Shown here: in pieces, positions 1 to 13,902 of the stretch | Layout of the letters: every line of letters begins with the position of its first letter | How positions within the stretch are numbered: position 1 is the stretch's first letter | Assembly (NCBI GenBank): GCA_037176885.1 | Contig: JAWWNJ010000087.1 | Coordinates: 372,001 to 436,000, forward strand | Direction: 5' to 3' | Origin: Favolaschia claudopus | Lineage: Eukaryota; Basidiomycota; Agaricomycetes; Agaricales; Mycenaceae | Length of the DNA: 64,000 nt | Made by a program: the position numbers and the translations under genes | Notes under the pieces: model-generated | Database searches by the model: none | What the model was told of the DNA's origin: nothing | What the model saw: only the letters and a program-made list of their open reading frames with translations

Positions 1-2609
<2,609 letters not shown>

Positions 2610-2802
2610 TGATATCGCAAGTCGTATAATAATTCGCTCTCAGTCGCTCTACGCTATATTACTTTGCAAGTGTATTCTACCCCATTGTTGTGTATAGAAT
2701 AAAATTTTGGCTGGCTTTGTATTCATTTAACTTACACGTGTTGTTCAGCTTCTATCGCTTGTTCACTTCTTCAACCACAACTTGGACAATGCTGCTTTAG
2801 CC

Positions 2803-3778
2803 ATGTCCTTTACGACCCTCGCATTACTTATGGGGCCTTGGAGCGCGCATCTTGCTGGACCAGTATACGCGCTCTGGAGAGGCCTCACTCAAAGCTTCAT
2901 TGTTGTCGGTCTATGGCAAGGATGCGGTCTACACTATGTCACTACCGCCAACAAGGAATTGCTTGTCCCCGCCGCTGCGGTCGTGGTTGCCAAACTCTTT
3001 TTTGATTTCGCCATCGGCCAGGACGTTAGCAGGCTCATGGTTACACTACTGGGGATAGCGCTGGGATTTTGCGTTGCCGACTTGGGTTCCCGGTGGATGG
3101 AGAATAGCGAATACGGACAAAAGACGACGAGAAGGAAGCCCATGCGTCAAGCTTCGCCCCGCCCTCGATCGCGTTCAATACACACGCGGAGGAGTGAGGG
3201 GGATGTACCTGAACGGGAGCGTAGGCCTCGCCGCGATACTTTACGTCGCGCAGTGTCTGATATCACGTCCGTCGACACGAACTCGTTGCTTTTCGGGAGA
3301 GATCCGACAATGACGCCCCTCGACCGTGAGGTTGCGGCTCTCCGAGCGCGTGCATCGCTAGCGGACAGCGAGAGACGACGGTACAAGGAGGAGCGGAAGT
3401 GGGCAATCGAAGCGGGTGATGCGGCGCGGGCAAAAGAGGTGCGAACACCATGGTTTTCATTGCTTCGATGCACTGACATTTTCGCCTCTCTGCAAGATGA
3501 GCTGGCAGGTCAAACGCTACTCTGCCTTGATGAAGAGCTTTCATCGGGAAGCTGATGACAAAATACTCGAAGGTTCGTCTCTCTAACTGTTTACATAGAA
3601 TAATGGATTTATAACGACGTTCTTGACAGCGGCTGGATCCTCCGCCCGCCAGTCCACTCAGCGAACAGAGCGAGCCGCGGCCAATCCCGATCCACGTCCT
3701 CGTCGCAACGACACAACCGAAACAAGGAACGGAGGTGAAAGCGAGAGACGGCGTTTGATGCGGGTCAACGGTAGATGA
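2803..3778 (+). CDS. Membrane protein with basic disordered middle and DUF1771-like C-terminal helix
   Basis: Three exons (2803-3438, 3497-3572, 3630-3778). The ATG at 2803 is the first in frame. The N-terminal 100 residues hold about three hydrophobic segments (MSFTTLALLMGPWSAHLAG, FIVVGLWQGCGLHYV, a Val/Ala-rich segment ending KLFFDFAIG, and LMVTLLGIALGFCVADLG). An Arg/Ser-rich, probably disordered stretch follows, then a charged helical region in which DREVAALRARASLADSERRR leads into GDAARAKE, SWQVKRYSALMKSF and HREADDKILEAA. The last part resembles the DUF1771 helix that usually precedes Smr domains, but no Smr domain follows. The C-terminus is Arg/Asn-rich. Function unknown; a membrane-anchored protein facing the cytosol is an inference from composition. 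Confidence 0.7.
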
Positions 3779-3889
3779 GGTCGAGGGGAAGGAAAGTCCT
3801 GCAACGGGCGGCAATCGAAGAGGCGGGAACAGGTGTGGGTGTGACCACATGACCGTTGCCCACCTCCCACCCACCGCGTTATTATCAGC

Positions 3890-5008
3890 ATGCCTTTCCC
3901 AGCGGAAGTCGCTGAGCTCGTTATCGACGCATGCGAGCACCGACCTACATTGTCGTCCTGCAGTCTCGTCTGCAAAGCCTGGCACACCCGCGCCAGATTC
4001 CGTCTCTTCTCCACATCGACCACAACCACAGCGGTGGATGTCCCCGGTGTCTCCCGCGTGCAAGAGTTCGTCAACACTCTTCGGCATCCGCTTTGCTCGT
4101 TGCATCCATATATCCACACCCTATCTCTCAGTCAATCCAGTCGCGATGCGTCATGGCTCGCTGGTATTCTCCCGGACCTGGCTCGACTGCCCAATCTCAC
4201 GTCGTTGGAACTCCTTGCGAGTGATTCACTGCTCGCGGAACAATCCCTCGCCTTCTTCAGGGCGGAATTCCTGGGCCTTCGGCACTTGTCGCTGCATATC
4301 ACATTCCCGACCTGCAGCGATGCGACGAGCTTGATATGCTCCTTCCCGTTGTTGGAGAGTCTGTGCTTGTATGCTCAGTGGATCGGTTCGTCGCGCGCGC
4401 CCGCCTCGAGTTTGCCTCCACACCTGCACAGCCTGGATGTGGGCGGCTTTGTAGAGGATATCTTAGCGTGGCTGGTCGTTTGCCCTTTTCCCAGTGAAGC
4501 AACTCTGTCGTCTGTGCGAATTCGGGATTTGGCAAGGCATGAGCTCTGGATTATGTTTCAATATTTGAGCCATGCAGCCGAATCGTTGGAGATGTTCAGG
4601 CTCGGCTTCATGGACACAGCGGGCGAAAGTGGGTTGAACTTTCATCATTCAAATAAAATGAATGTTGCTCATCGCTCGGGAGTAGGACATTTTCTGGATA
4701 GCAATTACGATGCAGTCGATACTCCCCAACTGAGCAGTCTTGGTGTCGACGGCGACGTCCGGCTGCTCATTCATCTTCTCCACCACCTTCGCGCTCCTCT
4801 GTTGGAGGAGATCTCCTTCACCTGCGATTACGCAGTCGACCTTGGTCAACCCTCTTGGCAGCAGTTGGAGCTGCTGTTTTCGTTGCCTGGTCATGCTGCG
4901 CGTTTACGAAAAGTAGTGGTCACGACTCTACCACACCTGCAAAGTGCAATTCAGATTGCGCTTCCACGTTTTCACGAATTACGCTTGTTAGAATTCGTCT
5001 TTCCGTAG
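3890..5008 (+). CDS. F-box-like protein (agaricomycete orphan family)
   Basis: Single-exon 372-residue ORF. The first 40 residues have the F-box-like pattern PAEVAELVIDACEHRPTLSS followed by CSLVCKAWHTRARFRLF, which in this fungal class typically binds Skp1. The rest is a series of leucine-rich, loosely repeated strands and helices (PNLTSLELL, FLGLRHLSLHI, PLLESLCLY, PPHLHSLDVGGF) that would be the substrate-recognition part. It is read as an SCF ubiquitin-ligase substrate receptor by family analogy only. It lies in the same orientation as the preceding gene and converges on SLU7. Confidence 0.8.
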   Translation: MPFPAEVAELVIDACEHRPTLSSCSLVCKAWHTRARFRLFSTSTTTTAVDVPGVSRVQEFVNTLRHPLCSLHPYIHTLSLSQSSRDASWLAGILPDLARLPNLTSLELLASDSLLAEQSLAFFRAEFLGLRHLSLHITFPTCSDATSLICSFPLLESLCLYAQWIGSSRAPASSLPPHLHSLDVGGFVEDILAWLVVCPFPSEATLSSVRIRDLARHELWIMFQYLSHAAESLEMFRLGFMDTAGESGLNFHHSNKMNVAHRSGVGHFLDSNYDAVDTPQLSSLGVDGDVRLLIHLLHHLRAPLLEEISFTCDYAVDLGQPSWQQLELLFSLPGHAARLRKVVVTTLPHLQSAIQIALPRFHELRLLEFVFP

Positions 5009-5113
5009 ATAGATAGGATATTCTGAAATGCACTGATGATACACGATGTGGGGTTGCTGAACAGGCTAAACTAAGAATACATACAAGCAATACTGCACGC
5101 CAATGACTAAGTA

Positions 5114-7030
5114 TTAGAAGTCATCTTTGTCCACATAATTCGCCATCGGATCCTCTGTCATACGACGACTCATCCGGTATGCCTCTGTCAATGTTGTCGT
5201 TAGAAATTGGCATACAAATAAGCAAGATGGTGCCCTACCAAGTTCCTCTTCAGTAACGTCGTGGCTACCACCAGCATTCTTCCTTTGCTTCTTGCTGCCT
5301 AACCTATCATCCTCATCATCCCCTCTCGCAGCTTTCCGCTTCTTCTCTTCCTGCAACGCACGAGCCAGCCGCTCCTCGTCTATCCGCACGTCACCCTCGC
5401 CCACGCGCTTCTTCGAGTAGTTTTGCTCCACGCGTTCGGATGTAGTATCGCGAGTCGAGGCGGCCTCGGCTAAAGACCGTGGGGGTTCTGCTCTAGCTTG
5501 GGTCGAACCGGAACCGGATGCCAGGAGGTTGTGAGCGCTTGAGGCGCTAGCGGCTGCGATGCCCTCTTTGCCGGAGCAGTAGGAGATGTGGATTGTGGAA
5601 TGGCAACATGCGTAGCCCCAGGTGCCGGTGGAGGGGTCGTACCATGAGCCCCATACGCTCGTGTGATTGTTGACGTAGACTACATATCGAATCGTTAAGC
5701 ATGCACGAAATTGTATTTGGAAATGGAATGAATGAAGAAATAATGCAACTCACCATCCTCGGGATATTTCGATCTCGCCTTAACCCTCTCCCTTCCCTTG
5801 ATAACCTGCCCCGAGCGAGAATACTCGACATACTCCTCCGTTTGCCCCTGTAGCAATTCTTTCGGCGCTGTCTGCAGGTACTTCGCGCCGCCGTATTTCG
5901 CTAGGATGCTGATCTGCGACGTGTCCCTCAGTTCCTCCTTCTTCTGCTTGAATTCCTGGTGGAGGAGTTCGCCCTGCGTCGGGTTGGCGTTGAGGTGGAC
6001 GTCGTTGCCGCGCGCGGCGGCTTGCCAGGCGAAGAGCTGCAGGTTTTGCATGTCTTCGGCTTCGCCGGAGAAGCGGTGGAAGTTGTCGCCGGCAAAACGA
6101 GCCTAGCTTCCGTTGAGTGGAACGCAAGGATATATATCAAAACTACGTACCTCCTCTGCGGGGATGTTCTTGTGCGGGGCGTCTCGCATGGAACGCGTTT
6201 TCGGGTCGTAATAAGCACTTTCTGGGTCCAAGTTGATCAAGTATTTCGCGGTGTCTTCACGGATACGCAGGTTGCGCACTGTTATTCGGGTTTTGGTGTC
6301 CATTTTCTGCCCGACGGCGTCCGCTGCATCGGCATATTTGTCCTCGTCTGCATCTTCTTCGTCGCTCGAACCAAAATCGGCGTCGCCCTCCTTCTCCGCC
6401 TTGGTGGCCTTCGCAACCTTCCGAACAGCTGCGAGATCCGTGGTTGTTTGGTTGTCGATTTCCTCCTCGCGGAGTTTTTGTCGGGCGGCGTCCACCGCTG
6501 CATATTCCTCATACACTTTTTTGTGCTCCGCGACGTCGTATCCATTCCACCGGTCCCGCTTCGCATCATAGCCAGTCGCGACGTCTTGTATGATTTCGTC
6601 GGCCTGGATATCCTTGTTCGTGAACTTGGCGCCGCGCTTCCGGGGACGCTCGAGGCAGTCCTGTTTCTTGTGCGTCATGGCGCCGCAGTTCTCGCACGCG
6701 CCTTTGCGGTACTTTTTGGCGGCGGGGCCGGCTTTGACGCCGCGGTCGTACCACACATCGGCCTTCTTGATGTCTGCGTCGCTTTTCCGCTGATGGTTGA
6801 GCGAGGGAGCGCCGGTGTCGAGGTACCATGGCGCCTGGGAGATGTATTCTAGTCATAGTTTAGTAAGTGATTGACTAGAAATGAGGGTACGCACGAGGAA
6901 TATGGGGATTTATGGGTCTTCCCTCCTCGTCGAGAGCAGCGGGGGCAGTACCAGCCTTTCTGGCGGCATCGAGGTCCTTTTGGCGTCGAAACTCCTCGCG
7001 CGATAGTTTGCCAATGGTGGTGGATGCCAT
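5114..7030 (-). CDS. SLU7: Pre-mRNA splicing factor SLU7
   Basis: Second-step splicing factor involved in 3' splice-site choice in the spliceosome. Starting at the ATG at 7030 the protein begins [20 protein letters not shown]. It contains the family-typical [19 protein letters not shown] segment, then a CCHC zinc knuckle around residue 97 ([18 protein letters not shown]), then the conserved [70 protein letters not shown] and [20 protein letters not shown] blocks. The C-terminus has [12 protein letters not shown] followed by a Lys-rich tail and ends [22 protein letters not shown] in two pieces across an intron. At least five introns are present. The order of motifs is that of complete SLU7. 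It shares a 71-bp divergent promoter with the gene at 7102. Confidence 0.95.
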
Positions 7031-7101
7031 AATTAAAGAGCAATATTAGGGTTTGTTTGTCCGTAAGTAACTCTCTCACTTGAACCTCCACCACCACCAC
7101 A
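7031..7101. promoter_or_regulatory. 71-bp bidirectional promoter between SLU7 and unknown gene
   Basis: The two start codons face away from each other with only 71 bases between them, so both core promoters and both 5' leaders must fit here or extend into the opposing gene. There is no clear TATA box; a CCACCACCACCAC run precedes the plus-strand ATG. Confidence 0.6.
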
Positions 7102-8197
7102 ATGGTCACCTCGCCCGACTGGAACAGCGCCCTCCGCCGCACTATCATCCCGCCCCAACTACCACATCATCTCGATCCCACTACACCCTACGCGAAATCT
7201 CCCTCTGTCGAACTTTGGAACGGTATTCTAGGTCAAAGTATCATGAAGGACTTGGAATTCGCTACAGAAGACGAAGACGTCACCACCACAACCGCAATGC
7301 GCTTCATCAGGATATCTCAGTCTGAGCTGAACGGCGTGATCCTCTACCCTGCCCCTGCTAGGCGAACTGCTGTTCCGGACAAGGCTACAATAGACGCAGA
7401 GGTGGCGGACTTGGTCGAAGCCAATGTTGTGCAAATCTTGCCCTTGCCTGAGGACGTAGGCACCTCTTTCCTCGTAAGCGTCTTCTGAATTCACGTCTCG
7501 CTGCGATCAATCACCAACTCGCCCGCAGACGGGTCAAGTCATCAAGGCGCATCTCCTCTCCGATCCATCCATCCGTCCCAAACTCCATCGCTCCGGCTCC
7601 GGCTTCTCTATCAACTCCCACGCGTTCGACTCCCTCGCCCTCTCCCTCGCTCGCATCGGCACCGTCCCCGTCCGCGACCTCTCTAGCTCACTCAAGCCCA
7701 CTCCCAACTGCGCACCTCGTTTCGGCACGGACCGCCGTCACTCCGCACGCCTCCAACTCATCTTGCGCTACCGCAACGCCATCCGCAACACCACCAGAGA
7801 CGCAGCCCTTACCCCTCCCAGTTCCAGTCCCTTCGGCGTCCGCAACCCCCCGCCCAATGCTTTAGAGAACATCAAACTCAATATACAATTGCTCAAACAA
7901 CGCCGAGAGGACGTCAAGGAACGCGACGTGTCGGACACTCCTCCATCTCCTTTAGTACCGCCTCCGTCCCCGGTTCTCTCCTCCAACGCCGCAGTAGTCT
8001 CGACGACTGCGAAGAGACCTTCACTACTCCCCGCTTCGCGCAGTTACTGTTATGCCAACACACTTGCTAGTCTCACCACCGCCATCATGATGGACCACAA
8101 GAACTTGGAGAAGGAGAAGCCGCGTCGCAAGGTTGCAGAACCCGTTACTATCAGGGCGAAAGGGAAAGGGAAGGAGAATGCGGACGTATTCGCATAA
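7102..8197 (+). CDS. Conserved hypothetical protein with disordered C-terminus
   Basis: Two exons joined by a clear intron (7474-7528, GTAAGC to CGCAG, phase 0). The protein of about 346 residues starts MVTSPDWNSALRRTIIPPQL. The N-terminal half is ordered in appearance (SPSVELWNGILGQSIMKDLE, DAEVADLVEANVVQILPLPE). It is followed by a His/Ser-rich piece ending GTDRRHSARLQLILRYRNAI and then a Pro/Ser-rich disordered tail (TPPSPLVPPPSPVLSS) ending KGKGKENADVFA. I do not recognise a family. The divergent arrangement with SLU7 suggests constitutive expression, which is inference. Confidence 0.75.
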
Positions 8198-8574
8198 TAT
8201 TGAAGATACCCCTACTATTATATTGGAATTGTGTATTTTCTAGAATTGTACAACTTTGAACGCGAAATCCCAAAATCTTTTGTCTAGCTTGACTGCAAAG
8301 CTGCGGGAGAATGCTCGAAACTGAGCGTTTGATACGGGACTACCTCGACTGAGTTTTCACCCAATAGCATCTCCCAGAATACCAGAAGCGCACTCCGGGC
8401 AGGCCGAGTCGCCTTGCGCGTAGCGCATTACTCTCCCTGACAAGGTGCACAAAGTGGACCTTCTAAACCGCGCAGCAGCGGGGCATGGCTCCAGCTGTGG
8501 AGCAGAACTTGACCGCGCTGCGTCTCTCCTGCCATGCACATATCGTATCACATCGCATGGACTCTGAGTATCCA
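8198..8574. other. Convergent 3' intergenic region
   Basis: About 380 bases between the ends of two convergent genes. It holds AT-rich 3' processing-type sequence just after 8197 and no convincing coding frame; I see nothing else in it. Confidence 0.5.
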
Positions 8575-9888
8575 CTACCCTTCCCGCTCCTGCCCAACAT
8601 ACCCTTCCAACTCCGTCTGACTAGGCAACACGCTGTAGAACATCCGCTCCAAGGCACGCCTCTTCCTCTGCGACAGACGAACTGCGGGGTGATTGATGCC
8701 TTCAAATGGCGCTCCAGCACCACCGACGGCGGCGACCGGCCCGTGTACCAGTGCGTGCAGCGCAGCGGCCATTTCTGCTGGCTGAGACTGTTCGAGAGAG
8801 ATGAATAAAAATGGGGATGCGATTTTGTATTAAATGAGGTAAAGAAAAGAGAAGCATACCTCGTAATTCAGTGTCCAGGGGAGGAATTGTTGGGTATCGC
8901 TGCGAGACGGTTGCTGCGTTACAGAAGGAAGCAGCGTCCCGGGTGTTATTGAGGGGAGGTGCGCGAATTGCGGGTGGAACCCAATTTTTGTTGAACGCAT
9001 TTCGAGGAGACGTATTACCAGCTCGTGTGGGGCGGTTGGATTCCCGGTGTACTCGAAACAAACTAATGCTGCGCCTACAACCATCAATTGAGAAAAGACC
9101 GAAATGGAATTGAATAGAAACAAACACACCATACTTCGCGACAGCAGGATACACCTTACACCTTAAAGCGAATGCGGTCCGGGCACAAGCACCGTGCACG
9201 GCTGACTGAGATCAAGGAACCACGGCTGGCCCACAGCATGCACCACAGGCTGCGGCGGGTGCGCTTCCCCATGGAACGTTGCATAGCACGCAAGCACGTC
9301 GGGGAACCGCACGAGGTTATCGCGGAGGAGGCTCTGCGTTATGGGGATGCCGCCCCTTCTCACCAAATTGGCTAACGGGATCGTCCAGGGGAGGCCGGAC
9401 GGCGTGAGGAGATCTTGCCCTGAGGCGAAGTGCGCGAGGGAGGAGGGGGAGGAAGTACAGCGGAAGCGCAGGCCGCCGGAGAGCGGGCGCGCGGGGATGG
9501 GGGTGTGGTAGTGGAGGAATCCGCGCAGCCGCGTGTCGCGGCGCGTCCAAGGCGAATCTGCCGCCCGGAACGATAGTGCGTAGAAACGGCACCTCGGAGC
9601 CGTGTGTTGGGGTGCAGCCGTGGACGTCGAGATATAAGAGTGTAGAGCGGGGGATGTCGATTAGGTCGGATTCGCGTAGTCGGGTCGCGTCGAAGCCTGA
9701 GATTCGTTGGATTTGGGCTTCGCGTTTCCAATTCCTGATTTTGTTGGTACGGTTATATGTCAAGCCATGGAGGTGTCGGTGGTATGACGGACGGACCCTA
9801 CGATGCCGCCGTCCGATTTGCGCGCTGGGTAGTTGCGCAGCTTGTTCACTGAAGACCCAATTGGTCGTCGTAGAGGACGAAGAGACAT
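8575..9888 (-). pseudogene. Unknown agaricomycete gene, frame broken at least twice
   Basis: Read on the minus strand from ATG 9888 (MSLRPLRRPIGSSVNKLRN), after one intron the frame gives RISGFDATRLRESDLIDIPR and YLDVHGCTPTHGSEVPFLRT. Near 9550 the coding character jumps to another frame (RDTRLRGFLHYHTPIPARPL, then IPITQSLLRDNLVRFPDVLA). Near 9165 it jumps again (KVYPAVAKYG, then after an intron AALVCFEYTGNPTAPHELVI). Two more exons end at TAG 8575 (AVRLSQRKRRALERMFYSVL). Each jump is repaired by adding one base, so this may be a live gene with assembly errors or a young pseudogene. No known domain recognised. Confidence 0.6.
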
Positions 9889-9973
9889 AATTTCAGAATG
9901 TCACAAAATAGGCAACTCAACTTATTCTTGTTTTTGACCGTCACTCTCACGTTGACTCCCAGAATTTATCGGA

Positions 9974-11313
9974 ATGGGGGATCTCCCACAGGAGCTCATC
10001 GACTGTATCATCGACCACCTAGCCTCAGAAATCCCGACTCACCACAACGAAGAACTCTACAGCGACTGGAAGAACCAGTTCCACGAAGGCCTAGGCGCGG
10101 AATACGCGCCCGTCGCAAAGTGCGGGCTAATATCCAAACTCTGGCTCCCCCGTAGTCGTTCCCACTTGTTCTCCACCGTCCGGCTATCCAACGACTACGA
10201 ATCCGGGACGGACAATATTATACAATTCCTGCGTCTTGTGGCTGGCTCTCCTCCGACTTTACCTTTACTACTATCCTATATTCAATTCCTGGACTTGGAT
10301 CTCATCACTGGCCCTCTCCGCAACGAGGAAATGCGCAGATTCCTGTTGAATCTTCCTATGTTATCAGGGCTACGACTCAGGACACCCGACGATGGTGCTC
10401 CCCTTGCGGACGCTTTCTATGATTTACTGAGACCGCACATCCCCCTTCTCGCTGCCAACAGCCCATCCCTGTCCTCTTTTCATCTAGCTCTCAACGCGGA
10501 CGTTCCCCTCACATTTTTAATACACCTGCTTTCCAGTTTGCCTTCGCTGGAAAGTTTGACTGTGGGCACGCCGCGCAACATACCGTTCGATATCGTGGAT
10601 TCGGATCCCGACGATGTCTCGACCGTTATGTCCCCAGCCGACTTGTTCCCTCAAAATCTCTCGACGCTCGATCTTCATCTTTCCTGCGGCACAGGCTTAT
10701 TCTTCACATGGATGCTGTTCCTTCCTGAGCTTCCGCTGCTCCGGTCACTAAAACTATCTCTGCGTCCCAGCGACCATGACTACCCCATCTCTGCGTCTTT
10801 GCTTCCAATCGGGGAGTATCTACGGCGCGCGGGCAGCACCCTCGAATCCCTCTCGCTTTCTCTTTCCCGAGCATGTATAGGTAGCTATGTACAGGTTATT
10901 TAGACCTGGTTCCGTATTAATTACAACAATTTGTATAAACAGACGAATCGGACTTTCCGTCCACTGAACAGTCAGATCTCGAGTACCAGTGGCTGGGTCT
11001 GTCCAGTGGACTCACCGACCTCACATTCACTCCCTCGCAAGGGGCACTCGAAATACCCAACATTCTTAGCACCTTACCCTCGTCCAGACTGTCTGAGCTC
11101 ACGATCGCTCTTAGTGAAGTGGAAGAATTACCGTGGGCTGAAATGGATATCGAACTGTCGCAGCCCAAATTCCACGCGCTGCAGCGGTTCGCCGTAGAGG
11201 ACGGTCAAGCAGATTTGAAGGACAATCTCTCGTTATTCAGCGAAGCTGCGAAGAAGGCAATGCCATTGAGCAAAGCTCGTGGCATTCTGTTTTCCCGTTT
11301 CAATGTGAACTAA
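9974..11313 (+). CDS. F-box-like leucine-rich protein
   Basis: Two exons with an intron at about 10880-10942 (donor after GCATGTATAG, acceptor ACAG before ACGAATCGG). It begins MGDLPQELIDCIIDHLASEI, an F-box helix pattern (LPxELIDxIIDHL) with a later AKCGLISKLWLPRSRSHLF that completes the motif. About 380 residues of leucine-rich segments follow (SYIQFLDLDLITGP, FLLNLPMLSGLRLRTP, LSSLPSLESLTVGTP, LPLLRSLKLSLRPS). A probable SCF substrate receptor by family analogy; its target is unknown. Confidence 0.85.
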
Positions 11314-11555
11314 AACTTCAATGACATTCAGACGATTCAGATATGTGTATGTATGTACAGTACAACTCAGGTGCTATGCAGGGGGGAGGAGATATTTGCG
11401 ATGTAGTAAATAATTATTTTGTAAGACTTTCCATACTGCTAAAGCAGCGGAAACATAACAGAAATGGAGCACAGACAAGCAAGGCAGAGCAGGCGGTAGA
11501 GTCCGGTCGTGAAGGTCCACGACGTGCATTCTAGGATAGGTCAACGACTCAATCA

Positions 11556-12581
11556 CTACACCCAGTCGAACTCGCTATTTGCATATTAGGGCATGCCTTA
11601 GGAAAGCACGCAACCACTCACCCAGTACACCTCGAGAAGAGGTAGTCCTTCCCGTTAGCGTGGATCATGCCGTCCTTGAGGATACACTTCCACTTGCTCT
11701 TCACACGAGCGACCTTGTGGGCGAAATCAATCAGACAGATTATCTTACTTTGGCCTTGCCGGGGCGCACCTTGTCGTAGGTACAGAATACGATATCCGTG
11801 TTGGCACCAGCACCGTCCTCGAGGTCTTCATCCTCCGTGTCCGAGTCATCCAAATCGCTGTTGATAGCCTCCGAATCAGCTGGAGCTGCCGAAGACGAGG
11901 CTTGCGGCTGAGGGAGAGACGGATGCGACGCCCTCGGTGCGTATGACGCCGGAGGGGGGGTAGCCGAATCGTCAGAGTCGTCCGACGGGCCGTCGACCTG
12001 CGGGATGGTAGGTCTTCCCGGCTGCGGACCCGACGGAAAAGAGATAACGCTCGTCTGACCGCCCAGATTGGGTCGAGGTGGGACGCCGTTCAGCTTGGGC
12101 CCGGGGAGAGGTGGTAAGGTGTAATTCGCGTTGTTCAGCATGTATCGGCTGTCAACTGGCTCGGTCTTGACCTGTTGTTGAGAAGACGATTGCGCTACTT
12201 GCGGAGGCGGAGGGTAGGGATTGTGCACGGCAGCATATTGGGGCATCATTGGCATAGAATGGGAGGGGAAGTGGGGCGCTGGGTTCGGTGGGTCGAACTC
12301 CGCGACTCGAGACGCAATCACCTTGTCCTCCCATTTCTAAATTCCCATTAAATCGAGGAAAAATCAGGATAAATTTCCGGAGGGCCAAAAAAAGCCTACG
12401 AACCCGCTGCAGGTCCTGTAGAACTTCCTCTGAGACACCGTACTCTTCAAATTCGTGCTTAATAGAGCCCATAACATCGTCTATGACAGCCCGATAGATA
12501 GACGGCTCCAAGGGAAGTGTTACCCGACTGTACTACTCAAACGATTATCGGTGAGTAGCTCACCACAATCTTATTGGACAT
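11556..12581 (-). CDS. TOA1: Transcription initiation factor IIA large subunit (TOA1-type)
   Basis: General RNA polymerase II factor that stabilises TBP on DNA. Start ATG at 12581 gives MSNKIV, split by an intron from PSIYRAVIDDVMGSIKHEFE, the N-terminal four-helix-bundle segment. The middle is a Pro/Ser/Gln-rich spacer, then an acidic patch (INSDLDDSDTEDEDLEDG). The C-terminal beta-barrel exons read TDIVFCTYDKV, VARVKSKWKCILKDGMIHAN, GKDYLFSRCTG and EFDWV followed by TAG. All regions expected of the uncleaved alpha/beta subunit are present. Short introns of about 50-80 bases separate at least five exons. Confidence 0.93.
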
Positions 12582-13153
12582 GATGCTGAATTACAGACGG
12601 CGGGCGCTGGAGGGCGGGGCCGTCGTGAGGGTAGGAAGCAGAGGCGATGACTTAAATACCTGCTGTCTCATGATCACGCGGACCTCCTTGAGATTCCCAC
12701 GCACGGACCAGGTTAGCCGCCAAGACCATATTGAGGCAAGTGCGCTCAGCAAGAAACCTGCAAGAGTTGTCTCAGAGACTCAGACATTTGTGTTCCTTGA
12801 AATTCAATTGAAATTTTGTACGCCTGTATACACCGTGTATCCCTATCCATCACACAGTTGAGCGTGCAGCGCCCCGACGAGCTCCAAAGTATCCAATGAC
12901 TTCATCTAATTATCTCCCCAGCACCACTGCACGTCATCCTGATGTTTTCGGTAAAGCTCCTCCAAACGCTATAAAAGTAAGGTGGGGTCGCCCAACAGAT
13001 TCAAGAAAAACAAACCCCACTCTCTCACCCTCACCACACTTCCACCCTCGTAAATCTCTTCTGTAAAACCCCTTGTCAGTCTCAATTCTCGAACCAACCT
13101 CACCTGGATCTCACCTTACACTGACCCCTTCGAACAGTAATCAAATCCTCATA
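12582..13153. promoter_or_regulatory. Divergent intergenic region with TATA box for the 13154 gene
   Basis: Between TFIIA (minus) and the small plus-strand gene. A TATA box TATAAAAG lies at 12970-12977, followed about 40 bases later by a CT/CA-rich leader (CACTCTCTCACCCTCACC), the common pyrimidine-rich start region of highly expressed basidiomycete genes. No coding frame is supported in the rest. Confidence 0.6.
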
Positions 13154-13754
13154 ATGCCTCTTTTCAAGTCACACCCCGAGCCCCAGCCCGAGCCCGTCCA
13201 CGAGACCCCCGCCCGCAAGGGCAGCATCTTCTCGCGCAACCGCCGCCGCTCCGTCTCCCCCGAACCCATCCACAACAACAACATGAATACCACTCACAAC
13301 ACCCACAACAACAACCGCGGCTTCTTCGGCCGCCGTCGCTCGTCCGACGACTCGAGCCTTGGAAATGGCCGCGACACCGGCAGCGTGCGGAGCGGAAACA
13401 GCACGCGCGCGGGCGGTGCTGGGGGCGGAGGCATTTTTGGCGGCGGCAACAACCACCACTTTGACCTCCACAAAGACCCGAGTGTCCTCGCCGCACGCAC
13501 CAAGTTGGGGATCGCTGAGAAAGCGGAGGTGGAGGCCGACCGCGCGTTGGACGCTGCGAGAGCCATGGTCCGTGAGGCTAAGGACCACATTCGCGTCCTC
13601 GAACGTGAGGCTGCGGAGGAGTGAGTTCATCTCTTGTTGACGATTAATTGGTCACTCACCTGGCTATTCCAGACACAAACGTGCTCGCGCCAAGCAAGCT
13701 ATTGCGAATGATGTTAGCAAGAGTGCCGCCGGTCTTGGCCGCCACGGAGTGTAA
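13154..13754 (+). CDS. Small disordered protein with Asn/His/Arg-rich N-terminus and Ala/Glu-rich helix
   Basis: Start ATG 13154 (MPLFKSHPEPQPEPVHE), two exons with the intron at 13621-13673 (GTGAGT to CCAG). Features in order: Pro/Glu-rich start, RKGSIFSRNRRRSVSPEP (a serine-phosphorylation-like basic stretch), an Asn/His-rich run, FFGRRRSSDDSSLGNG, a Gly-rich FGGGNN segment, then a long helix (KLGIAEKAEVEADRALDAAR and IRVLEREAAEE), ending GLGRHGV. The TATA box and pyrimidine-rich leader suggest strong or inducible expression. I recognise the general look of agaricomycete stress-type proteins, but no named family. Confidence 0.75.
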
Positions 13755-13902
13755 TCATTTACGACCATTAACGACAACCGTATACCCCCAGTGTATTACC
13801 TTAAACCCTTACTATGTTGCTCACTCACCATTGTTACTGTATTACTTGGAAACAAAAGTATAGTTTGCCATGGAAATTTTGGTTTCATTCAGAGTTCTGA
13901 AT

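Noticed and set aside
3263..4117. 284-codon minus-strand open frame
   Set aside because: Overlaps the last exons of the membrane-protein gene and the start of the F-box gene; no coherent protein features.
5959..6852. 297-codon plus-strand open frame
   Set aside because: Lies exactly antisense to SLU7 exons, whose protein is strongly conserved; the plus-strand product has no domain and a composition expected from the complement.
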